DNA of 64,000 nucleotides from DATKFM01 sp963810485 (GCA_963810485.1 CAWENQ010000007.1:496001-560000), one strand, 5' to 3'; shown: positions 8,615 to 19,031, counted from the stretch's first letter. The notes: generated from the sequence alone by a model not told the origin. A program made the numbers and translations.

Positions 8615-9613
8615 TCACTTCGTCGCCCCGCCACCCAGGCGGATGCGCGGATCCAGCACCGCCAGGGCCAGGTCGGACAGCAGCACGCCCACGACGGTCA
8701 GCAACGCCAGGAACATCAGGAACGATCCCGCCAGATACATGTCCTGGCTGCGCAGGGAATCCAGCAGCATCGGCCCCGTGGTCGGCAGGCTCATGACCAC
8801 GGACACGATCACCGCGCCGGACACCAGCTCCGGCAGCAGCGTGCCGATGTCGGCGATGAACGGGTTCAACGACATGCGCAGCGGGTACTTGATCAGGGCG
8901 CGCCAGAACGGCAGGCCCTTGGCCCGCGCCGTCACCACATACTGCTTGTGCAGCTCATCCAGCAGATTGGCCCGCAGGCGCCGGATCATGCCGGCGGTGC
9001 CAGACGCGCCGATGATGATGGTGGGAATCCACAGATGACCCAGGATCGACATCAGCTTGCCCCAGGTCCAGGGCGCATCGATATAGCGCGGATCCATCAG
9101 TCCGCCGATCGAGAGGCCGAAAAACACATTGGCGAAATAGAGCAGGATCAGCGCAAACAGGAAGCTCGGCACCGCCAGGCCGAGGATGCCGATGAAGGTC
9201 ACCACGTAATCGGAAACGCTGTACTGATAGACGGCGGAATAGACGCCGATGGGAAACGCGACCACCCAGGTGAAGAGGATGGTGGCGAAGGTGACGACAA
9301 CGGTCAGCCACAACCGGTCGCCCACCACATCCGCCACCGGCAGCTGATGCTCGAAGGAATAACCCAGATTGCCCTGCAGCATCCCCCAGACCCACAGGGC
9401 GTATTGTTGGAGGAACGGCTTGTCGAGGTTGTACGTTGCCTTCAGCAGGGCAATTTTCTGGGCGCAGCCAAATTCGCCGCGCGACAGGCATTCATTGATT
9501 TCGTTGGTCAGATAGTCGCCCGGCGGCGCCTGGATGATGGCGAACACCAGGAAGCTGATCACCAGCAAGGTGGGAATCATCAGCAGCAGTCGGCGCCCGA
9601 TATAGATCAGCAT
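8615..9613 (-). CDS. Oligopeptide-type ABC transporter permease (DppB/OppB family)
   Basis: A 332-residue permease. The opening MLIYIGRRLLLMIPTLLVIS is the classic DppB first helix. A periplasmic segment (about 35-95) has DKPFLQQYALWVWGMLQGNLG, and the remaining helices include the EAA loop YVVTARAKGLPFWRALIKYP. It pairs with the OppC-like permease (19 bases away) and the binding protein upstream to import peptides or related compounds. Confidence 0.92.
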   Translation of the reverse strand: MLIYIGRRLLLMIPTLLVISFLVFAIIQAPPGDYLTNEINECLSRGEFGCAQKIALLKATYNLDKPFLQQYALWVWGMLQGNLGYSFEHQLPVADVVGDRLWLTVVVTFATILFTWVVAFPIGVYSAVYQYSVSDYVVTFIGILGLAVPSFLFALILLYFANVFFGLSIGGLMDPRYIDAPWTWGKLMSILGHLWIPTIIIGASGTAGMIRRLRANLLDELHKQYVVTARAKGLPFWRALIKYPLRMSLNPFIADIGTLLPELVSGAVIVSVVMSLPTTGPMLLDSLRSQDMYLAGSFLMFLALLTVVGVLLSDLALAVLDPRIRLGGGATK

Positions 9614-9649
9614 GGCTGCTTCACACCTGTCCTGCCGCCACTGCCGGGC

Positions 9650-11587
9650 TCAATTCGCCGGTTCGGTCCAGAAGCTGTCCGGCTTGTAGATGCCGAAATG
9701 GGCGCCGGGATCCCAGCTATAGACGCCCTCCTCCGGCACATTGTGCAGCCGGTTGTTCACCACCACCGGCTGCGGCACGCCGGCCACGGTGCCGATGCTG
9801 TAGACCTGCGCCGCGTAGATCCGCAGCATCTCCTGCCAGATCGCCGTGCGCTGCTCGATGTCAGTGGTCTCGCCCCATTTCGCCAATTCATCCAGCAGCT
9901 GCTTGGCCTCCGGCAGGTCCGGCGCTTCGCCAGCCTGGCCCTTGGTCTCGACATACTGCCCCCATTTCGGCCACATGAGCTGCATTTGCGAAATCGGCGC
10001 CAGCTCCCAGGGCGACATGTCGGCGGTGGGCAGCGCATTCTCCAGGCCGGTCCAAACCGACATGATGCAGTCGCCGGCGAAGATGCAGTCGCGGATGGTG
10101 TCGCGCTCCGACGGCTTGAAGTAGAGCTTGACGCCGATGTTCTTCCACTGCTCGCGGATCAGCTCGAGCACATTGCCTTCCTCCGGGCTCTGGCCCGAGA
10201 AGAGCACGGGAATCTCCAGCGGCTTGCCGCTGGGCATCAGCCGCACGCCTTCACTATTGCGCTCGGTCAGGCCGATCTCGTCCAGCAGGGCGTTGGCGCC
10301 ATCGGGATCGTAGACCGACCACTGGGCGCTCAACTCGGCATCGAACAGCGGGCTTTGCGGCAGCACGGTGTTGGCCGCCTCGACACCCAGGCCGAGATAG
10401 ATCACCTGATTGATCTCGCTGCGGTCGATGGCGGTCGACAGCGCGCGGCGGAAGCGCACGTCGCGCATCAACTGCCGCCAATCGGGATCGCTGGCGTTGA
10501 GATTGGGATATAGCGCCACCTGGGAACCCCAGCCGGTCTCCCACAGCCGCACCTTGTAGTTGCCGCGCTTCTCGTTCTCTTTGAGGAGCGTGAAATTATC
10601 GAAACGCACATAGCGCGCCGCCAGATCGGCCTCGCCGGAGGCGGCCTTGGCCGGCACCAGCTTGCCGTCGGTGACCTGGAAGCTTACGGCATCCAGATAG
10701 GGCAGCTGCCGGCCCTCGCTGTCGACGCGATAGTAGTAGGGATTGCGCTTGAAGACGAAGCGCTCGGTCGGCGGCTTGGTCGCCAGCATCCAGGGCTCCA
10801 AGGTCGGAAGCTCTATGTTGTCGTTGCGGTACATGTTGTCTTTGCGGTTATGCAGCGCCGCCCAGTTCTGCTGGCCCGATTCCTCGATCATCTCCGCCAT
10901 CTTCGCCGGGTCGACATATTTAGCGTGATACTGTTTCAGGTACTTGCTCGGCCGGTAGATATAGAGCGGGCTCGGCCCCGCGATCGCCGGCAGCAGGCGC
11001 CAGTTCGGCTTCGACCAGCTATAGCGGATGGTCGTCTCGTCCAGGATTTCCACCTTCGGCGCTTCACCGTCCACCAGCAGCTCCACCGGCGGGCCGGCGG
11101 GGGAGATATCCGGATTGTTCGCCACGTCTTCCCAGTAGTAGCGGAAATCCTCCGTGGTGAAGGGCGAACCGTCGGACCATTTATGTCCGGGGCGCAGATG
11201 GAAGGTGAAGATGCGGCCCTCCTCCGCCTCGAAGGCCTGCAGGATATCCGGCACCAGCCGGTAATCCTTGTTGTAGTTGACCAGCCGCGCATCGCCATAG
11301 ACGACGATGATGCGCGTATCCTTGGTAGAGGTCATGAGCATGCGCATCTCGCCGCCATGCTGGCCCAGGGTCTGTCCGTCCCACTCCAAGGCAGCCACGG
11401 ACGGCACCGACGGCAGCCGCTCGGCGATCGGCGGCAGCGCGCCGCTGGCCACCTGCTCGGCCAGGATCGGCGGCTCGATGAATTGCGACGGCAGGGCCGC
11501 ATCCTGCGCCAGCGCCGCCGGCGCGCTCAGCACCGCGAACAAGCCGGCCAACAAACCCCGGATACCAATGGAACAGTGCGCTCTCAT
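9650..11587 (-). CDS. ABC transporter substrate-binding protein, family 5 (SBP_bac_5)
   Basis: An exported solute receptor of about 645 residues, longer than ordinary DppA. It has a Sec signal peptide beginning MRAHCSIGIRGLLAGLFAVL and ending ALAQ. Family-5 motifs include WSDGSPFTTEDFRYYWED, FRRALSTAIDRSEINQVIY and FKPSERDT. ATG 11587 has AGGGGA about ten bases upstream; the in-frame ATG at 11605, overlapping the ATPase stop, is the alternative. Its position in a glycan-type operon raises the possibility that the ligand is a peptidoglycan- or glycan-derived oligomer rather than a nutrient peptide (inference). Confidence 0.9.
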   Translation of the reverse strand: MRAHCSIGIRGLLAGLFAVLSAPAALAQDAALPSQFIEPPILAEQVASGALPPIAERLPSVPSVAALEWDGQTLGQHGGEMRMLMTSTKDTRIIVVYGDARLVNYNKDYRLVPDILQAFEAEEGRIFTFHLRPGHKWSDGSPFTTEDFRYYWEDVANNPDISPAGPPVELLVDGEAPKVEILDETTIRYSWSKPNWRLLPAIAGPSPLYIYRPSKYLKQYHAKYVDPAKMAEMIEESGQQNWAALHNRKDNMYRNDNIELPTLEPWMLATKPPTERFVFKRNPYYYRVDSEGRQLPYLDAVSFQVTDGKLVPAKAASGEADLAARYVRFDNFTLLKENEKRGNYKVRLWETGWGSQVALYPNLNASDPDWRQLMRDVRFRRALSTAIDRSEINQVIYLGLGVEAANTVLPQSPLFDAELSAQWSVYDPDGANALLDEIGLTERNSEGVRLMPSGKPLEIPVLFSGQSPEEGNVLELIREQWKNIGVKLYFKPSERDTIRDCIFAGDCIMSVWTGLENALPTADMSPWELAPISQMQLMWPKWGQYVETKGQAGEAPDLPEAKQLLDELAKWGETTDIEQRTAIWQEMLRIYAAQVYSIGTVAGVPQPVVVNNRLHNVPEEGVYSWDPGAHFGIYKPDSFWTEPAN

Positions 11588-11601
11588 CCCCAGCGGTCCC
11601 C

Positions 11602-13485
11602 TCATGCTGCCTGCAGCGCGGCGTCGGCCGTTATGGCTCTGACGTAATGTCCGCCGCCCAGATCCACCAGTCCCGGACGTTGGCTGTCGGTGATCCGGAA
11701 CGGTGCCGGCCAATAGGCCGGCAACGATGCTTTTTCCGCCATCAGCCGCGAGAAGTCCAATTGCCGCTTTGGGTCCGGCTCAGGCACCGCGGTCAGCAGC
11801 GCTTTGGTGTAGGGATGAACCGGCCGGCGGAACAGCAGTTCCTTCGGCGCCAGTTCCACCAGCCGGCCATAGCACATGACGGCGATGCGGTCGGCGATGT
11901 AATCGACGACGGCCAGATTGTGCGACACGAACAGGAACGTCAGGCCGAGATCGCGCTTCAGGTCCTTCAGCAGATTCAGGATCTGCGCCTGGATCGACAC
12001 ATCGAGCGCCGACACCGGCTCGTCGCAGATGATCAGGTCCGGCCGCAGCGTCAGGGCGCGGGCGATGCCGATGCGCTGCCGCTGGCCGCCGGAGAAGCTG
12101 TGGGGATAGCGCTGCAGATGGCGCTCATCGAGCCCGACCACCCGCATCAGTTCCCGCACCATCTCGGCGCGGGACTTGGCGTCGCCCACATTGTGGATCA
12201 CCAGCGGCTCGCCGATGATGTCGGCCACGGTCATACGCGGATTGAGCGAGCCGAAAGGATCCTGGAAGATGAATTGGATCTTGCGGCGGTAGTCGAATAG
12301 CGCCTCGCCCTTCAGGGCGAGCACATCGATCTCATGCCCGCGATTGTTGAAGCGGATCGATCCTGAGTCGGGCGTCAACGCCCGCATGATCATCTTGCTG
12401 ACCGTGGTCTTGCCGCAGCCGCTTTCCCCCACCAGGCCCAGGCACTCGCCGCGGCGGATGTCGAAGCTGACGTCATCCACCGCCAATACGTCGGCGGTCT
12501 TGCTGCTGTTGAACAGGCCCCGGTTGCGGATGCGAAAGCGCTTGCTGATGCCGCAGACCGACAGCAGCGGCCGGTTGTCGGCAGCGTCGGGCCAGGGCTC
12601 GCGCTGCGCCATCAGGCGGCCGCCCTCGCTCTTGATCTCGCGGATCGGCACCAGCTTCTCGCCGGGCGCCATGTTGAATCGCGGCACCGCCCGCAGCAGG
12701 GCCTGCAAATAAGGATGGCCGGGCCGCGCGAAGATATCCTGCAGCGTGCCGCTTTCCATGACCTCGCCATGATACATGACGACGACTTCCTCGGCCATAT
12801 TGGCAACCACACCCAGATCGTGGGTGATGATCAGGATGGCCATGCCCAGTTCCTTTTGCAGATCGCGCATCAGCTTCAGGATCTGCGCCTGGATGGTCAC
12901 GTCCAGGGCCGTGGTCGGCTCGTCGGCGATCAGCAGCGCCGGCCGGCAGATCAGCGCCATGGCGATCATCGCCCGCTGGCGCAGCCCGCCGGAAAGCTCG
13001 AAGGGAAAGGTCTTCAGCGCCCGCGCCGGATCGGGAAATCCCACCAGCCGCAGCATGTCGCGCGTCAGCTCCTGCCCTTCGGGCTTGCTGACCTTGCGGT
13101 GCAGGTGCAGCGCCTCGGCGATCTGATCGCCGATGGTATGGATCGGCGACAGCGACGTCATCGGCTCCTGGAAGATGATGGAGACGCTGCCGCCGCGGAT
13201 GGCACGCATGGCATCGCCGTCGCGCGGCAGCGCCGCGATGTCGATCGGCCCGCCGGGCCGGCGCGGATCGTCAAGCAGGATGCGGCCGCCGGTGATCTCG
13301 CCCACATTGGGCAGGATGCCCATGATCGCCTGGCTGATTACCGATTTGCCGGAGCCGGATTCGCCCACCAGCGCTACCGTGCCGCCCTGGGGGACGCGGA
13401 AGGAAACGCCGCGCACCGCATCCAGCCGCCCGCCGGCGATGTTGAAGGAGATCTTCAGATTCTCGATTTGCAGCAGGTCGCTCAT
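11602..13485 (-). CDS. Dual ATP-binding subunit of peptide ABC transporter (DppD-DppF fusion)
   Basis: A 627-residue protein with two complete ABC ATPase domains. Domain 1 has Walker A GESGSGKS (41-48), signature LSGGLRQR (164-171) and Walker B LLIADEP (184-190). Domain 2 has Walker A GESGCGKT (353-360), signature FSGGQRQR and Walker B LIICDEP. Each domain is followed by the HPYxxAL oligopeptide C-terminal motif. One polypeptide thus replaces the usual DppD/DppF pair and would energise the two permeases downstream. The start overlaps the previous gene (ATGA), and its stop abuts the binding protein. Confidence 0.93.
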   Translation of the reverse strand: MSDLLQIENLKISFNIAGGRLDAVRGVSFRVPQGGTVALVGESGSGKSVISQAIMGILPNVGEITGGRILLDDPRRPGGPIDIAALPRDGDAMRAIRGGSVSIIFQEPMTSLSPIHTIGDQIAEALHLHRKVSKPEGQELTRDMLRLVGFPDPARALKTFPFELSGGLRQRAMIAMALICRPALLIADEPTTALDVTIQAQILKLMRDLQKELGMAILIITHDLGVVANMAEEVVVMYHGEVMESGTLQDIFARPGHPYLQALLRAVPRFNMAPGEKLVPIREIKSEGGRLMAQREPWPDAADNRPLLSVCGISKRFRIRNRGLFNSSKTADVLAVDDVSFDIRRGECLGLVGESGCGKTTVSKMIMRALTPDSGSIRFNNRGHEIDVLALKGEALFDYRRKIQFIFQDPFGSLNPRMTVADIIGEPLVIHNVGDAKSRAEMVRELMRVVGLDERHLQRYPHSFSGGQRQRIGIARALTLRPDLIICDEPVSALDVSIQAQILNLLKDLKRDLGLTFLFVSHNLAVVDYIADRIAVMCYGRLVELAPKELLFRRPVHPYTKALLTAVPEPDPKRQLDFSRLMAEKASLPAYWPAPFRITDSQRPGLVDLGGGHYVRAITADAALQAA

Positions 13486-13991
13486 GCGCGGCGCTCCGTC
13501 TGCATGCCGGCCCCGGTTGCTTGGCCGATGGCCGCCAGGTTGGCCCGCGTCGCGTCATCCAATTCCAGCCGCTGGTCCCGCGCCGCCCGCGCCGCCCGGG
13601 CGACGATCTCATCGAAACCCTCGATGTTGGAATCGATGCCGATGCGCTGGCCGGGGAAATCCAGCCGCAGCGCCATCCAGCCGCCGGGTTTGTTGCGGCG
13701 CAGCGCGTAGTAGCGGAGGCTCAGCCCTTGCAAATCGGCCCAGGCCTTCGTCCGTGCGGAATCAGATCCCCTGCCGATGCCGTTTTCGGTCATTTCCAGC
13801 ATCAGCCCCTGCTTCTGTGCCGTCTGCAACATGAACAACCCGAACAATAGGGCCAGGGCTCCAAAGACAACGAGGACGGCCGTCACATTTGGGGCCAACG
13901 CGCAAAGACCGGCACAGACGGCCAGTCCCGCAGCACCCCGCAGATAGTCCGGCAGCAGCTTTTGCGGCAAATACCGGTGAACACTCATCAT
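13482..13991 (-). CDS. Hypothetical membrane protein with two helices and a PH-like tail
   Basis: A 169-residue protein I cannot assign. Two adjacent hydrophobic helices (about 18-36 and 38-56) are followed by a soluble part with strands resembling small bacterial PH-like domains (LEMTENGIGRG, LRLDFPGQRIGI). Its four-base overlap with both the polysaccharide deacetylase stop and the ATPase start ties it tightly to the operon. It may assist or regulate the transporter (inference). Confidence 0.6.
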   Translation of the reverse strand: MMSVHRYLPQKLLPDYLRGAAGLAVCAGLCALAPNVTAVLVVFGALALLFGLFMLQTAQKQGLMLEMTENGIGRGSDSARTKAWADLQGLSLRYYALRRNKPGGWMALRLDFPGQRIGIDSNIEGFDEIVARAARAARDQRLELDDATRANLAAIGQATGAGMQTERRA

Positions 13992-14779
13992 AAGATCAAA
14001 GTCTTGGGTGCGACTGACGCAGTCTGGCCAAAGATAGCGGTCCCGGCAAGCCAGCGAACCCCGGCCTGCCGGCTCAACCGATAGACCAGTTCCGTTAAGA
14101 AATTCCAGCAGGCGCCGTCATGCACGAGGTGGTGGGTCAGGATGCCGGTGGCCTCGTCCGGATCTGTCCGCCCCTCACGCCGGGCCGCCAGGTGACCGGC
14201 GATCAGGGCGAGCGCCGCATCCTCGCCGACAAAGCCGCGGCCATGATGCCAGTCGATGATATCGGCATGGGTGTTGACCGCCTGCCGGTCGCCGTGGGCG
14301 CGGGGGCCATAGGCCGATATGAAGGAGAGACCGATCCCCGGCAGACCTGATCGCACCGGCAGCGCAATCCGGTTCCAGGGCGGCACCAGCACAGGGAGCA
14401 GCCTGGCGGCGAACAGCGCCTGCAACAGATCCCGGCCCTGCACCAATTCTCCAAGAATGGCTGCCGCAGACCGATGGGCGCCGAGTTCGGCCTTCTTCTC
14501 CCCGACGGGCGCATGGTTGGTGTGGGCGAAGCCGTGCTGCAGGATTGAAATCTTCGCCTGCCCTTCGGCGAATTTTGCCAGCGATTTATCCGCCTGCCGC
14601 GGGATCACCGCCAGGCACAGCGGAACCTGTGCACCGTTGGGCTGCCGCGCGACAGCCAGCAGCCGTTCCAATTCCGCCGTCGCCGTCACCGCGTCGTCGT
14701 CGCGCCACCACAGCGTCGCGTCGCGGCCGGCCCTCGACCAATGCTCCAGCTCGATCTCGAGACCGCGCCAGGCACTCAT
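13988..14779 (-). CDS. Polysaccharide deacetylase-family protein
   Basis: A 263-residue NodB-like protein. WWRDDDA has the metal/catalytic aspartates, QHGFAHTNH supplies a histidine pair, LPVLVPPWNR matches the R-x-P-W-type motif, and ILTHHLVHD is the C-terminal catalytic histidine motif. Such enzymes remove N- or O-acetyl groups from glycans. No signal peptide is visible, suggesting a cytoplasmic or precursor substrate, which fits co-transcription with glycosyltransferases. ATGA-type overlaps join it to both neighbours. Confidence 0.78.
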   Translation of the reverse strand: MSAWRGLEIELEHWSRAGRDATLWWRDDDAVTATAELERLLAVARQPNGAQVPLCLAVIPRQADKSLAKFAEGQAKISILQHGFAHTNHAPVGEKKAELGAHRSAAAILGELVQGRDLLQALFAARLLPVLVPPWNRIALPVRSGLPGIGLSFISAYGPRAHGDRQAVNTHADIIDWHHGRGFVGEDAALALIAGHLAARREGRTDPDEATGILTHHLVHDGACWNFLTELVYRLSRQAGVRWLAGTAIFGQTASVAPKTLIL

Positions 14780-15934
14780 GCGGCCCGCCGTTGCCGCAGC
14801 GCCTGATGCAGGATCTCCGCCGTGGCCGCGGCGCCCTTGAGGTTGAAGATGCCTCCTGATGGCACAGGCATCGCCGCCGCCGCATCGATCGCCGCCGCCA
14901 ACAGCGCCGGCGTCAGATCCTCGGGCGCCACCGCCTGCACCAGGCCGCGCTCCGCCAGCAGCCGCGCCCGCAAGGGCTGCTCGCTCTCCTGCCCGTCGGC
15001 GAACGGCACCACGACGGCCCGCGCGCCCACGGCGAGAATTTCCATCAGCGTGTTGTAGCCGGCCTGCGAGACCGAGACCCGGCAGGACGCGAGAAGCTGC
15101 GGAAAATCGGGGCGAAACCGCTCGATGCGCAGGTTCTCGCCGGCGTCATTCTGCAGGGCGGTGAAATCGCTCTCCGCCAGGTTGGGTCCGGTGATGATGT
15201 GCCACAGGGAATCGCGAAGTTGCGTCAGCGGCCGCGCCGCCAGTGCGGCATTCAACAGCGGCGCGCCAACAGCGCCGCCGCCGGCGGACACCAGCACCAC
15301 ATCCTGCCGCGCCGATGATGGCAAGCGCGCCGGCAGATCGCCGACGACGAATCCGGTATAGCGGATCTTGCCGGCGATATCAGCCGCCGCGGGAAATGTC
15401 AGGGCGAAATCGGCGAAGGCGGGATCGCCATGGACCAGCACCAAGTCATAGTGCCGCTCGAGGAGATCCAGCATCTCCTGCAGCCGATCGGGCTTGTTTT
15501 TCTGCACCAGTATGTCCCGCACCGAGCAGGCCACCAGCGGCCGCGGCCGGCGCTCGGCTGCGGTCTCGAGCAGCGGAATCAATTCCCGGCGGAATTGCGC
15601 GCCGGCCGAACGGAAACATCTCGATCAGCAGCGCATCCGGCGCGAAGCTGGCGAGTTCGGATTCGAGCGCCGCCTGCCGCGCGCGCCACAGCGCATCGGT
15701 CGCCGGCGCACCGCTGTCATCCACCAGGCTGCTGAATCCGAAATCGCCGGAGCGGATGGCGGAAAGCTGAACCAGCCGTGCCGCGCCGATGTCCAGCGAC
15801 GGCACCGCTTCGCCGCCGGAAACGAAGGCGACGTCGAATCCGCCGCCCGCAAGCGCGCGCGCGATCGCCGCCGCGCGGCGCAGATGGCCAATGCCCAGCA
15901 GATGCTGGACGTACAGCAGAACCCGTGGCGTCAT
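14776..15934 (-). pseudogene. COG4671-like glycosyltransferase (single frameshift)
   Basis: Two frames together encode one GT-B-type glycosyltransferase of about 385 residues. The N-terminal part begins MTPRVLLYVQHLLGIGHLRR and runs to EMFPFGRR near 15613; the C-terminal part continues as FRRELIPLLETA and contains VSQAGYNTLMEIL, typical of the UDP-sugar-binding half. One extra base in a GCGCGC tract near 15600-15612 breaks the frame; removing it gives 386 codons exactly. The gene overlaps both neighbours by four bases. It is a relative of the transferase at 19096-20340. An indel error in the sequence is more likely than true inactivation. Confidence 0.78.
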
Positions 15935-16557
15935 GCGGCGGCTCCCGCCGCGCTGCCGCCGGTCAGCGGCACATTCAACGCCTGCACCGAAGGCTCTCCA
16001 TCGGCATCCAGCGCGAACAGCTGCAGGCAATCATAGGCCAAGCGATCCGGCGCTTCCCGCTCCATGGTCCAGCCGGCGGCCATGGCGTAGATGGCGCGGA
16101 TCACGCCCTTGTGAACAATGGCAAAGTGGTTGCCGCCTTCCTGTGCTATCGATGCCAGCCAGGGCCGCAGCCGCTGCTGCACGTCCCGCGGGCTTTCGCC
16201 GCCGGGCGGCCGCAGATCCAGACCCCGGGCTTCCCATTGGGCCATCTGTTCGCCATGGCGCTGGCGAAGGTCGGCGAGCGTTTCGCCTTCCCATTCGCCA
16301 TAGGACATTTCCATCAGCCTCAGTTCGACGGTGATTACAGGTCGTTCCGGCATGGCTTCGCCCAACAGCTCGGCCGTCTCCCGCGCCCGGCGCAGCGGAC
16401 TGCACCACCAACGGCAATCGCCGATGTCAGCCGGCAAGCGCCAGCCGATCACGGCGGCCCGCCCTTCGGCGCTGAGCGGCAGATCGGTATGGCCCTGCAG
16501 CCGGTGCTGGGCATTCCATACCGTCGGCCCGTGACGCAGGAGAGCGAGCGTGGTCAT
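15931..16557 (-). CDS. Histidine phosphatase family protein (phosphoglycerate-mutase-like)
   Basis: A 208-residue phosphatase of the branch-2 histidine superfamily. The catalytic RHG is at residues 8-10 (LLRHGPTVWN), followed by CSPLRRARETAELLG, the acid donor region LMEMSYGEWEGET, and a second histidine in FAIVHKGVIRAIY. Alphaproteobacterial relatives dephosphorylate small phosphorylated metabolites or sugars. Being overlapped on both sides by glycosyltransferases, it plausibly releases phosphate from a sugar or lipid-linked intermediate (inference). Confidence 0.88.
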   Translation of the reverse strand: MTTLALLRHGPTVWNAQHRLQGHTDLPLSAEGRAAVIGWRLPADIGDCRWWCSPLRRARETAELLGEAMPERPVITVELRLMEMSYGEWEGETLADLRQRHGEQMAQWEARGLDLRPPGGESPRDVQQRLRPWLASIAQEGGNHFAIVHKGVIRAIYAMAAGWTMEREAPDRLAYDCLQLFALDADGEPSVQALNVPLTGGSAAGAAA

Positions 16558-17732
16558 GCCTGGCGCAACGTTTCGGTTTTGCGGCGGCGGCGGGCGACCA
16601 CATCGCGCAGTGTGCTGTCCAAAGTGGCGGCGGCGCTGGCGACATCATGCTGGCCGGCGACGATCTCCAGCGCCCGGTCGCCCATGGTGCGCCGCTTTGC
16701 TGCATCCCGCAGCAATCCGCGCAGCGCGGCGGCGAAGGCGTCGATGTCTCCCGGCGAAGTCAGCAAGCCGGACACGTCGTGGGTGACGATCGACGGCACG
16801 CCGCCGGACGCGCCGGCGATGACCGGTAGCCCCGCCGCCTGCGCCTCCAGCAAACTCATGCCATAAGCCTCGTTGATCGCCGGCCAGACGAAGAGATCGG
16901 CGGCACCATAGAAATCCGGCAGCTCCTCCGGCAACCGGGCGCCGGCGAAGCGCACGCGGTCCCGCGCCAGCGGTCCGAATATTTCCTCGACCCGCTTGCG
17001 CGCCGGCCCATCGCCGACGACGAGCAATTGCCAGGGCTGATCGGTCAATTGCTGCAGCGCGTGGCCCAGCACGCGATAGGAGGAATACTTGTCGCCCTCG
17101 CGCATCATCGCCACGGTCAGCAGCCAGGGCTGGCCGGCTGACATGCCGAAACGGCGCGCGAACTCGGCGCGGATCGCGTCGCGCCGCATGCCCGCTGCGG
17201 CGAAGTCGGCGCCGTCGAGAAACGGCTTCAACGGCGCCAGCAGCGCGCCGGGTGCCACCACCGGTTTCAGGCATTCCGCATCAGCGGGATTGAGCGAGAA
17301 GATGGCGTCGGCCTTGGCGATGGCGTCCTGGGCGGCGTTGTGGAATTTCGCCCAACTGCCGCTGGCGCGCTTGGGCGCATGGGACGCCTCGGCCACCAGA
17401 TAGGGAATATCCAAGGCGGCGCTGACCCGCGGCCCGAGGAAGTCCGGCGCCTTGTAGTAGAGGTGATAGGTGAACCAGGCCTCCGGCCGCCGCTCAGCCG
17501 GTGCCGCGCGGTACTGAGTGACCAGCCGATCGGCGGTATGCTGACCGATGCGCGCCAGCGAATCCTGCCGCGCTCCATCGCCCTGGCCCTCCCAGCTGCG
17601 GAAACGGCTGGTCAGGGTCACCTGGTGATTGGCCCGCGCCAGCGCCGCCATCAATAGCCGGGCCATGCGCCGGTCGCCCGACGGCACGGGATGGGTGGGC
17701 GGCTTCAACGGGGCGTAGAAGGCAATGCGCAT
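16554..17732 (-). CDS. Glycosyltransferase family 4-like protein
   Basis: A 392-residue intact GT-B glycosyltransferase. It begins MRIAFYAPLKPPTHPVPSGD; the C-terminal half has LLVVGDGPARKRVEE, DLFVWPAINEAYGMSLLEAQAAG and PVIAGASGGVPSIV, the nucleotide-sugar-binding E-x7-E region of group 1 transferases. Its stop overlaps the phosphatase start. It lies in the middle of the glycan cluster and is the only one of the four transferases without a frame break. Confidence 0.88.
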   Translation of the reverse strand: MRIAFYAPLKPPTHPVPSGDRRMARLLMAALARANHQVTLTSRFRSWEGQGDGARQDSLARIGQHTADRLVTQYRAAPAERRPEAWFTYHLYYKAPDFLGPRVSAALDIPYLVAEASHAPKRASGSWAKFHNAAQDAIAKADAIFSLNPADAECLKPVVAPGALLAPLKPFLDGADFAAAGMRRDAIRAEFARRFGMSAGQPWLLTVAMMREGDKYSSYRVLGHALQQLTDQPWQLLVVGDGPARKRVEEIFGPLARDRVRFAGARLPEELPDFYGAADLFVWPAINEAYGMSLLEAQAAGLPVIAGASGGVPSIVTHDVSGLLTSPGDIDAFAAALRGLLRDAAKRRTMGDRALEIVAGQHDVASAAATLDSTLRDVVARRRRKTETLRQA

Positions 17733-17768
17733 TTCGGCTCCGCGGCCGCCTGGCTGTTTTCTGGCAAT

Positions 17769-19031
17769 CTAGGTCCCGGCCTTCTGGGAAAGCCGCCGTC
17801 CCGGAGCGAAGCGATCCAGCAGCAGATCGATGCCCTTTTCCATGTCGAACTGCGCCTGGATGCGGCGGTACCCCGCCTCCCCCAGGCGCTGGCGCAGCGC
17901 CGGCTGCCGGATCAGGGTCTCCAAACCCCGCGCCAAGGCGCCGTTGTCGCCGGCCTCTACCAACATGCCGGTCGCGCCATCGTCAATCAATTCCGGTATG
18001 CCGGATGTGCGTGTGGCCAGAACGGCAACCCCCTGACTTTGCGCCTCCATCAGCACATTGGGCAGCCCGTCCCGGTCGCCGTCATCGGCGATCCGGCTGG
18101 CCAGCACGAACAGGTCGGCCCGCCGGTAGAGGTCCAGCACCTGCTTCTGGGATTGGGCGCCTTGCCATTCGATCCGATCGCTCAAGCCGAGCTGACCGGC
18201 CCGCAGCTTGAGGTCCGGCAGCAACGGCCCGCCGCCGATATGGACGAACCGCCAGGCGAGGCCCGGCGGCAGCGCCGCCAGCGCGGCCAGCAGATCGCCA
18301 TAGCCCTTCTTTGGCACGGCGCGGCCAACGGAGACGATAATCGCCGGCGTCCCGCTGTCGCTGCCATCGGTTGCCGCGTCCGGTTACGTCGCCGCGGGCG
18401 AACCGCTGGAGATCCAGACCGTGATAGACCAGGGCCACGGCTTTCCCCGGCGGCGCCAGCGCCTGCAGGTGATCTCGCCCCGCCGCCGTGCAGGTCACCG
18501 CCCAGGCGGCATCCGCCAGCTTCTCCCGCTTCTCCCAGTCCGGCGTGGTCCAGATGTCCTTGGCATGGGCGGAACAGCTCCAGGGCAGGCCGGTCAGCAG
18601 CGCCGCATAGCGGGTCACCGAAGCCGGCGTATGCAGGAAATGGGCGTGCAGATGACCAACGTCCTCGCGGCAATTCCGCCGCCAGCACCAGCGCCTGGCC
18701 GAAACGGCGGACCCGGTTCGGCGTGCGATCACGCCTGAGGTCCTTGAGCCAGATCCGCCGCGCCTCTCGATAGCGCGGCCAGCGCCGCACCCGCCACCAG
18801 GCGCGCAACACCCGCAACGGCTCGCTGATAGAGATACTCCGGCAGATAGGACACCGGCGCCTTGATCTCCCGGTTCACGGGATGCACCGCCTTGTCCGTC
18901 GGCCGTCGCAGCGATGCCAGGCGCAGCTTCAGGCCGCGCTGCTCCAACGCCCGGATCTCCTGGGCGATGAAGGTCTCCGACAGGCGCGGATAGCCCTTGA
19001 GGATGATGAGGATCGTCCGCTGCAACGCCAT
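17769..19031 (-). pseudogene. Glycosyltransferase family 4 (broken by three +1 frameshifts)
   Basis: Pieces in several frames add up to one group-1 glycosyltransferase. The N-terminus is MALQRTILIILKGYPRLSE from ATG 19031, then VLRAWWRVRRWPRYREAR, then EDVGHLHAHFLHTPAS and AKDIWTTPDWEKRE, then VPKKGYGDLLAAL to ADLFVLASR and GLPNVLMEAQSQGVAVLATR. Single extra bases at about 18818, 18667 and 18369 explain all three shifts; without them the gene is 420 codons. The pattern matches the general indel problem in this window, so the gene is probably functional in the organism. Confidence 0.75.

Noticed and set aside
8594..10513. 639-codon plus-strand frame
   Set aside because: Antisense to the OppB permease and the binding protein; low-complexity H/Q/R composition typical of shadows.
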